Positions 57,550-64,000 of a stretch of DNA of 64,000 nt are shown in pieces. Positions within the stretch are counted from its first letter, which is position 1; every line of letters starts with the position of its first letter. Both the position numbers and the translations under genes were made by a program. The notes beneath the pieces are model-generated. The model worked only from the letters and a program-made list of their open reading frames with translations, did no database searches and was not told the DNA's origin. Source of the stretch: Sequoia sempervirens (lineage: Eukaryota > Streptophyta > Pinopsida > Cupressales > Cupressaceae); the NCBI GenBank assembly GCA_007258455.2, contig VDFB02373365.1, forward strand, positions 218,669,765-218,733,764, written 5' to 3'.

Positions 57550-58470
57550 ATGGCAACATACAAGAAGGATAGTTTGAGATTTGATGGAACAAATTATTCT
57601 CTATGGAAGGCTCAAATGGAGTGCCATATGAGATGTATTGGTGAACCCTACCGGAGCATTGCATGAAATAGGTATGTTATTCCTTCTAAGAATGGTCCTA
57701 CTACTACTGCTAAGATTAGGGATGTTGAGTACAATATCAGGGCTAAGGAAGCATTATTGAGTGCTTTGATTGATTCTGAGATGAAAAATGTTATGGATTT
57801 GAAGACTACTTATGAGATCTAGAAAAAATTTGAAACTTTGTATGAAGGTGATGCTAATGTGAAGATTGCTAAGTTACAAATTCTGAAAAGGAAACATGAA
57901 ATGTTGAGAATGGGTGATGATGAGAACATTACTACTTTCAAGAAAAAAATGAATGAACTTGTGTGTGGTATCAGATGTGTTGGTGGATAGTTGGAAGAAT
58001 CAAAGATTGTTGCTAAAGTCCTTAGATCCTTTCCTGTTGCATACAAAGTCAAAGCTACTACTATTGAAGAGCTCCAGATTGTAACAAATGTAACCAGAGA
58101 CATGTTGATTGGTAAGCTTACTAATTTTGAGTTAAGTGAATTTGGTGATGCCCTTCCTAAGATAGAATCTGCATTCAAAGCTACTACCTCTACGAGAGAT
58201 AAATAGAGATATGATCTAGGAGAAATTTCATCTAGAAAGGTATTCAAGTATGAGGAGGAAATGAGAGAGATTGAAGAAGAGGAGAGAAATCTAGAGGATC
58301 TTGAAGCTCTTATTGTCAAGAGAGAAGCCAGAGGAGAAGGTAAGTATAAAGGAAAATTTCCTATTAAATGTTTTTCTTGCAATAAGATAGGTCATTTTGT
58401 ATAAAGGTTTCCAGAAAGAGTCCCTAAGCCAAGACATAACCACCCTAGATTTGAAAGAAAGTGATATTAT
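57550..58470 (+). pseudogene. K copia gag
   Basis: The ATG at 57550 begins MATYKKDSLRFDGTNYSLWK, the UBN2-type copia gag start. Further matches are YEI-stop-KKFETLYEGD (Trp to stop), NITTFKKKMNELVCGI and VAKVLRSFPVAYKVKATTIE. It ends with an acidic/basic coiled part and a CCHC knuckle CFSCNKIGHFV at about 58372, in which a stop sits inside the last spacer and the final Cys is Phe. The frame is kept from 57550 to the protease despite about five stops. The product forms the particle shell and binds RNA. Confidence 0.8.
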
Positions 58471-59040
58471 GTTGTTGATGAAGGTGTGACAGATGATGAA
58501 TCTAATAAAGGGAATGCAAGTGAAGATGAATGGGTATTTATCTCTATCAAGGAAAATTATCCAACCCCTACTAAATCTGTTAGTTGCTCAATTGTGGAGA
58601 AATCACTAGCGGCCAAAGTTGAAGACAAAGACGAATGGGTGATTAACAGTAGATGCTCTCATCACATGATAGGTGATAAAAGAAAATTTTCACATGATAG
58701 GTGATAGGTGGAAAAGTATGATGGTGGTGTTGTAAGATTTGGTGATGACAAAGCAGGTGTAATCCGTGGTAGAGGATCCATTTCTCTTGATGGTAAGAAT
58801 AATACTGATGATGTTCTTTATGTGGAAGGTTTGAATCATAACCTCTAAAGTGTTGCACAAAAGGTTGACAAGGGATACAATCTTCAATTCAAGAATGGAA
58901 AGTGTAGAATATTGGGAAGTTCTAGAAATGTGATTGCTTCAGGTACAAAAACAAATGGTAATATATTTCACCTGAATGCTACTGGTAAAATTTGTTTGAT
59001 TTCTTAGGTTGATGAAGAAATAGCTAGACCATCTAACCTG
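58471..59040 (+). pseudogene. K copia protease and pre-integrase start
   Basis: The reading WVINSRCSHHMIGDKRKFSH (about 58636-58695) corresponds to copia WILDSGCSHHMTGDK. The catalytic DSG is now NSR, so it is inactive. It continues with YDGGVVRFGDDKAGVIRGRG, LYVEGLNHNL and AQKVDKGYNLQFKNGKCRIL, the end of the protease and the pre-integrase stretch (NIFHLNATGKICLIS). Then the integrase is simply missing. Confidence 0.8.
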
Positions 59041-59430
59041 TGGATATGATTCAAATGATTAGAATAATAGTTCTGAGAATGTACAAACTCAAAATAAAGT
59101 TCAGATCATTCTGGTGAATAAAGAAAATCAAGAGGAAGGAACTAGTGAAAGTGAAGAAGAGAGATCACAAGATCTAGAAGTTCAAGAACATCCTAAGACT
59201 CCAAGGTATGTAAGACTAAATCATTCAGAAGATTGGATTATAGGTGATAAGAAGAAAGGTTTTTAGACTAGAAGAAATATTTCACAAGAATATTGTCTGA
59301 TTTCAAAGACTGAGCCTAATAGTGTGAATGAAGCATGCAAAGATGAACATTTGGTGGAAGCAATGAAAGAAGAAATACATCAAATTGAGAAGAATAATAC
59401 ATTGATTCTTGTTCCTAGACCAAAGGAAAA
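59041..59430 (+). pseudogene. K junction: integrase deleted, RT N-terminal flank retained
   Basis: A short frame-shifted stretch with acidic sequence (ENQEEGTSESEEERSQD), then QEHPKTPRYVRLNHSEDWII and NEACKDEHLVEAMKEEIHQI. This is the usual lead into copia RT. The roughly 1.2 kb or more expected for the integrase core is absent between 59000 and 59050. Confidence 0.65.
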
Positions 59431-60070
59431 AATGTAATTGGAACTAAATGGGTTTTTAGAAACAAACTGAATGAGCAAGGTGAAGTGGCTAGAAACAAAG
59501 CAAGACTGGTATGTAAAGGATATTCTCAAATGGAAGGAATTGACTTTGAAGAAAAAATTTCCCCTATTGCTAGAATTGAAGCTGTGATATTATTTGTTCC
59601 TTATGATGCTTACAAAAACTACAAGGTTTATCATATGGATTTCAAGTCAGGATTTCTAAATGGCGAACTGGAAGAAGAAGTGTATGTAGAGCAACCTGAT
59701 GGATTTCAAATGACTAATCAGGGAGATATGGTTTGTCGGTTATAGAAAGCATTGTATGGAATTAAGCAAGCTCCAAAAACATGGTATGCCATATTGGACA
59801 AGTATTTGTTGAAGCTTGGATTTAATAAAGGTATTGTTGATAGTAATATGTATTTCAAGATTGATCATGATAAAGATTTGATTGTTGAAGTATTTGTTGA
59901 TGATATCATTTTTGGAGGAGATGATAGTTTGTGCATGAATTTTTCTTATGAGATGCAAAACAAGTTTAAGATGTCTATGATTGGTGAGATGGAATTCTTT
60001 TTGGGATTACAAATTAATCAGTTAGATAAAGGGATCTTCATATCTCAATCCAAGTATGTGACATAAATGC
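59431..60070 (+). pseudogene. K copia reverse transcriptase
   Basis: [60 protein letters not shown] and ALYGIKQAPKTWYAILDKYL are all copia RT landmarks. The catalytic box FVDD is intact at about 59893-59904 (EVFVDDIIFGGDD). The end reads MEFFLGLQINQLDKGIFISQ. The 59485-59745 part is followed by a TAG where the family has Lys (CRLKKALYG), and another stop ends it at about 60064. The domain is otherwise well preserved. Confidence 0.88.
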
Positions 60071-60839
60071 TAAAGAAGTTTGGTATGGAAGATTCAAACT
60101 AGTTGGTACACCTATGGTGACCGGATGCAAGTTGACACAAGATGATGATTCTTTGAAAGAAAATCAAACTAGATATAGATCAATGATTGGTGGATTACTT
60201 TACTTGACTCAAACTAGACTTGATATCATGAATGTTGTATGTATTGTTGCAAGATTTCAAGCTGATATTAAGGAATCTCATGTAACTGTTGTGAAGAGGA
60301 TTTTCATATACTTGAAGGGAACAATTTATTTTAGGCTGTGATATCCTAAAGATGATGATCTTACTTTGAGTTATTTTACTAATTCTGATTGGGTAGGTGA
60401 TGTGGATGATAGAAAGAGTACTAGTGGTGGTGCATTTTTCTTGGGTAAAAATCTAATTTCATGGTTAAGTAAGAAGAAGAATTCCTTTTCTTTATCTACT
60501 ATAGAGGTAGAATACATTGTTGCTGCTAATAATTGTACTCAACTATTGTGGATGAAGCAAATGTTGAAGGATATTAGAGTTGTTTATGATGAACCCATTG
60601 TGATATTCTATAATAATTCAAGTGCAATTAACATCTCTAAGAATCTAGTGCTGCATTCAAATACCAAACATATATCTATCAAGTTTCACTTTTTGAGAGA
60701 GAAGGTGAGTGAAAAGGAAGTTAGATTGGAGTATGTGCCTACTAAGGAACAAATTGTAGATATCTTTACAAAGTCATTGCCTAAGGATACTTTTGAGTAT
60801 CTCATAGGGAATCTAGGGGTGATTACCCCTCCTAATTAG
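60071..60839 (+). pseudogene. K copia RNase H
   Basis: After a frameshift near 60100 the frame reads MVTGCKLTQDDDSLKENQTR, RSMIGGLLYLTQTRLDIMNV and KRIFIYLKGTIYFRL, then a stop. A second frame starting at 60366 (157 codons) reads DWVGDVDDRKSTSGGAFFLG, LISWLSKKKNSFSLSTIEVE and TKHISIKFHFLREKVSEKEV, ending in PPN at 60839. The first catalytic Asp (YTDADWAG) is Asn in FTNSDWVG. The C-terminal end matches the normal end of copia polyproteins. It would degrade the RNA template. Confidence 0.85.
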
Positions 60840-61171
60840 AACTAAGATGCATTGTCTTGAATCAATCTGTGCATTTCATAGTCATATCTTGATCCAGATT
60901 GATGTAGTGGTGGTTGCTACTCAGGGAGAGTAGTCAGATGTTTAGATATGTGATTCAAAGCTTATGTACAAAAAAGAGATCTTTGTCATTGATTTCAAAG
61001 GGTGAGAAGAGTCATGTAAAAACTATGAATTATTTGAGGAAGAAGAGTCATGTGGTAGAAGAGTTGTTGAGGAGAAAAGAGTCAGAACCTAAGGGGGAGT
61101 AAGTGTTGAAGATTGTTGCGTTGATGGTGTTTTTCTCATCATGTGTTGCCATCAATGCCAAAGGGGGAGAT
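60840..61171 (+). other. K 3' untranslated region with two polypurine tracts
   Basis: Non-coding. Two similar purine tracts occur: CTAAGGGGGAG at about 61089 and CAAAGGGGGAGA at 61159-61170. The second touches the 3' LTR and is the likely plus-strand primer. Confidence 0.75.
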
Positions 61172-62426
61172 TGTTGGATTTTGTGGTTGTGTTTTTGATA
61201 TGTGGTTGTCATTGATGTCAACACTATTGGAATTAATGTCTTAGAAGTTTTATATGTTGAGGATATTGAGAAAATTGCAATGAAATAAGTTGCAGGTTAT
61301 TGGTTATGAAGTGAAGTTTAGTCTATCAATGAGTTCAGTATGTTGATGATCAAAGGTTGTGGATTAAAGGGTTTCCTTTCTAGTATATCTAGTTTATCCA
61401 TGTTGAGTTTTAGATATCCTCATGAATATTTTTTCATGTTATGAAGATTTGTATTGTGATAGTTTTTATGTTGCTTCAATTCATGTTCCTGAATGAAGGT
61501 GGTGAGATTTTAGTTATTTCAATTGTTACAGATGCTTCTCTGGTGATTCATGATGTTTGTGGATGTTTCTAGATAATTCTCTATCTTTGTTTCACATCCA
61601 GATTGATCATTGTACTCACAATTCTAGATTTTCTCTTGTGTTATTGTTTTTCATGTTCTTGGCCGACAAGGTGTTGAAGCGTGTTGTGGATCTTCGAGGA
61701 TTAATTTTTGAATGTGTTTCATTTTTGAGAATCTTATTTTGGGTCTTCACTATGTTGTGGTTGACCTTGGTTGATTCACATTAATAATCTTTATTGTTTT
61801 GGGCCGACAATTTGTATTCATTTTATTATTTAATTGTGGCTAACATGTAGTGATCTAATTTCTTGTTGTGGATATATATAAGAGATTTATTTATCATTTG
61901 AAGCCATGAGTATGTGAAGTGTGTGAGTCATATGTGGGAACATTGATTAGATCTTTTGAAGGAAGAAGTAGAGTGTGAAGAATATTTAAGAAGAGTGAAG
62001 AAGTGTTCATGTGCTTAACTGGAACTATAATTAGGCATTAGCAGATGCTATTTTTCTCAATTCAAATATTGTGGATGTAATTCAATATTTTGTGAGATAG
62101 TGTGTCTTCCTTTAGGAAGTAATCCTTCTGTATTTGATTAGAGGGATCTAGGTAGTGCACCTGAATGCATGTGCATTCCCCATTCATATTTATTTATACT
62201 TTTAATAGGGTATAATCCTATGGACTGACCTCCACCATGGTTTTTCCCCTAACAAGGTTTCTATGTAAAAAAATATTTGTGTTATGTGTATTTATAATGT
62301 GTTTTTGATCTATGCTTTCATTGTTATTAATTAGATCTGAGAATAAGGGTTAATAAGTTTAATAAGTTTGAAATTTTGTGACAACTGATTCACCCCCCCT
62401 CTCAGTTGTCTACCCTTGTGTTGCCA
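61172..62426 (+). repeat. K 3' LTR
   Basis: 1255 bases, TGTTGGATTTTGTGG to TTGTGTTGCCA. The C-rich block CACCCCCCCTCTCAG near the end is shared with L. The reading frame at 61557-61784 inside it is incidental. Confidence 0.85.
61873..61882 (+). promoter_or_regulatory. Candidate TATA box in K LTR
   Basis: TATATATAAG about 700 bases into the LTR, a usual position for the U3/R promoter in a 1.25 kb LTR. Confidence 0.55.
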
Positions 62427-62488
62427 AGAATTTTGTTGATTGATTTTGTGTTTGAATGTGTGGTAGGACTCCCCTGATTGCATCAAAG

Positions 62489-62500
62489 TGGTATCAAAGC
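62489..62500 (+). promoter_or_regulatory. Primer-binding site of TRG3
   Basis: TGGTATCAAAGC, one change from the initiator-Met complement, three bases after the LTR. Confidence 0.85.
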
Positions 62501-62568
62501 GAGGAAGTAGTTCCTTGAAGAAGAAAGTTGTAGTTTGTGATTGGAAGGTGAAGAGGCAAGACAAGAAA

Positions 62569-64000
62569 GATACCTCCAAAGGCCAATGCAATGGAAAAAG
62601 AGATAAAAGAACTGAAAGATCAGTTGGAATAGAAGGAAAGGCTCTATAAAGAGTCTCAAGAAGCCACCTTAGCAAGGGTAGTAGCTCTAGATAAGAACTA
62701 GAGAAGAGGAAAGGTGAATGAAGACAAGAGTAATAAAGAAGATGAAGGGGAAGAAGGAAATCCTCTAGTTCAGAATGATGAAGATGATTTAGACCCTGAT
62801 GAAAAGAGAATAATCAAGATGCTAAAGAAAATAAGAGGTGACAACACTACAAAGGTGGTGGTTGAAGTACCAATGTATGGAGGTAAGATGGATAGTGAAG
62901 AGGTTTTGGCTTAGATTTAGGCCTTAGACAATTTATTTTAGTTTGAAGACATTGAGGATAGTAAGAAGGTTAAATATGCAAAGAAAAAATTGAAGGGTCG
63001 AACCCTCACATGGTGTAATTTTATTCAAGAAGATAGGGTCAAGAAAGTTAAATCTAAAATATGCTCTTGGGATAGGATGGTAGTAAAAGTAAAGGCTTGG
63101 TTTTTACTAGTAGATTATGCCATACAAACTTTTATGAAATTGCAAGATTTGAAGCAAAGGGAGATGGATGTAATGTCATATACTGAGGAATTTCATAGAT
63201 TATGCATTAGGTTAGGTCACAATTAAGATGAGGTTGAAAGAGTGGCCAGGTATTTGAGTGGTTTAAGATTTAACATAAGAGATCAAATTAGTTTGAATCC
63301 TCCTAAGACAGTAGAAGAATGTTTCCAAATGGTAGTAAGGGAAGAAGATAGAATCAAGAGAAGATAAGAAAGAGAAGGAAGGGGTAGAGGTAACATGAAT
63401 AAATGGAGAGGTACGAGGAAATCCAAAGAAGAACATGAAGATGTTGATAAGAGTAGAGAACAAGCACCTGAATCAAAAGATGGATATAGAGGTACAAGGG
63501 TCAGGTTTGGTGTGGAAAGAATTCTAATACTTTTTCTAGTAGATGTTATCATTGCCAAAAATATGGTCATATTGCTTGGAAGTTCCCTAGGAAAATTGGT
63601 TCCTCAACTTCAAGTGGAGGAGAAAGAAAACCTGATAGGAGAGCACAAATAGTGCAAGAAGATGAATCTAAGTAGTTCAAGTTCAAATAAATTGATTGCA
63701 AGGGTTGAGGTTGGAGAGATGTTGATGATAAAGAAACAAATCTTGAAGACCACAAAGGAGGAAAGGCTACTTTAAAGAAGATCATTTTTTAGGACAACCT
63801 GTGGGTGTAAAAATAAGGTATGAAAAGTGATTGTTGACTCAGGTTGTACTGATAACATTGTGTCTAATGAGATGGTGGAAAAGTTGCATTTACAAAGAGT
63901 ACCTAGAGAAAGACCATATAGGGTGTCATGGGTTGGTGATAATCAGTCTTTGATGGTGAGTGAACAAGTAAGAATTGAAATTTAGATAACTCCATATAGA
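62569..64000 (+). pseudogene. TRG3 gag-protease polyprotein, incomplete at window end
   Basis: The start codon equivalent to TRG2's ATG is ATA here. The N-terminal coiled coil has a TAG at the same codon as TRG2. It then reads EVPMYGGKMDSEEVLA, the region deleted in TRG2, and LKGRTLTWCNFIQEDRVKK, DVMSYTEEFHRLCIRLGHN and ARYLSGLRFNIRDQISLNPP. A knuckle CYHCQKYGHIAWKF near 63546 has lost the last Cys. The protease reads IVDSGCTDNIVSNEMVEKLH at about 63830, with DSG intact, the best protease of the three copies. Several stops interrupt it. The rest lies beyond the window. Confidence 0.75.

Larger units (their letters stand above)
57441..62426 (+). mobile_element. Copia retrotransposon K lacking integrase and most of its 5' LTR
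   Basis: The right LTR (61172-62426) is complete. The left LTR survives as only its last ~50 bases (57441-57491), followed by a PBS. Inside are gag, knuckle, protease, RT and RNase H in copia order, but the integrase that should lie between protease and RT is missing. Several stops and a frameshift near 60100 are present. It lies in the LTR of TRG3. Confidence 0.85.
56302..62485 (+). repeat. TRG3 5' LTR, interrupted by element K
   Basis: The LTR parts are 56302-57440 and 62427-62485. By comparison with TRG1, about 150 bases that should lie at the junction are missing, as is most of the left LTR of K. This points to one deletion across that boundary. Confidence 0.7.
56302..64000 (+). mobile_element. 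Third gag-protease element TRG3 (runs past the window end)
   Basis: The LTR starts TGTTGGTGTAGGAGCACC at 56302 and ends GATTGCATCA at 62485, interrupted by copia K. The internal gag and protease follow to the window edge. It inserted into the extra ORF of G2 (GATGGAGTGATGAAA, then the LTR). Family membership is clear from the LTR ends, PBS and gag. The 3' LTR and TSD lie outside. Confidence 0.8.

Noticed and set aside
1..64000. A novel multi-gene defence, toxin-antitoxin or biosynthetic system
   Set aside because: No co-directional set of non-transposon genes is present. Recognisable proteins are retrotransposon gag, protease, RT, RNase H and integrase relics.

Overview
The window looks like intergenic DNA from a large, repeat-rich plant nuclear genome, possibly a gymnosperm (inference; no gene marks the lineage). 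It is AT-rich, and I found no intact host gene, rRNA, tRNA or CRISPR array. Almost every recognisable coding stretch belongs to a decayed LTR retrotransposon. The evidence is paired long terminal repeats (LTRs), primer-binding sites (PBS) complementary to plant initiator-Met tRNA (TGGTATCAGAGC and variants), target-site duplications (TSDs), and gag, protease (PR), reverse transcriptase (RT), RNase H (RH) and integrase (INT) motifs broken by stops and frameshifts.

Layout. 1-1990: unassigned sequence with one minus-strand coding-like relic. 1991-7652: copia-type element L, with the end of an LTR, a PBS, a coiled-coil gag fragment with four decayed zinc knuckles, and a very long unknown reading frame. 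L is cut at 7653 by a giant Ty3/gypsy element of Tat/Ogre character (G1, 7653-36048), with 1.7 kb LTRs, an extra ORF before gag, gag, PR, an extra RNase H placed before RT, RT, RH and INT. G1 carries three insertions: a minus-strand copia-type gag-PR element (C1, 9767-13391) and two gag-PR elements of one family (TRG1, 14327-19589; TRG2, 23501-28528).

The 3' LTR of G1 also serves as the 5' LTR of a second copy (G2), whose internal region resumes at 55783. The two parts are separated by a minus-strand gypsy element H (36050-55781, flanked by ACCCT). H holds a non-coding LTR element I (37641-44786) in its left LTR and a copia derivative J (50395-55550) in its right LTR. The right LTR of J contains a 766-base element with terminal inverted repeats. 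In G2 a third member of the gag-PR family (TRG3, 56302 to beyond the window) carries a copia element K (57441-62426) in its LTR.

Nesting reaches four levels (G, H, J, inverted-repeat element). Most occupants lack RT and integrase and would have needed enzymes from relatives. The most useful observations are the three-copy gag-PR family, the tandem G arrangement sharing an LTR, the extra RNase H before RT, the gag/PR order in H, and a paired inverted motif repeated in H. I found no convincing new defence, signalling or metabolic system. All percentages are estimates by eye.
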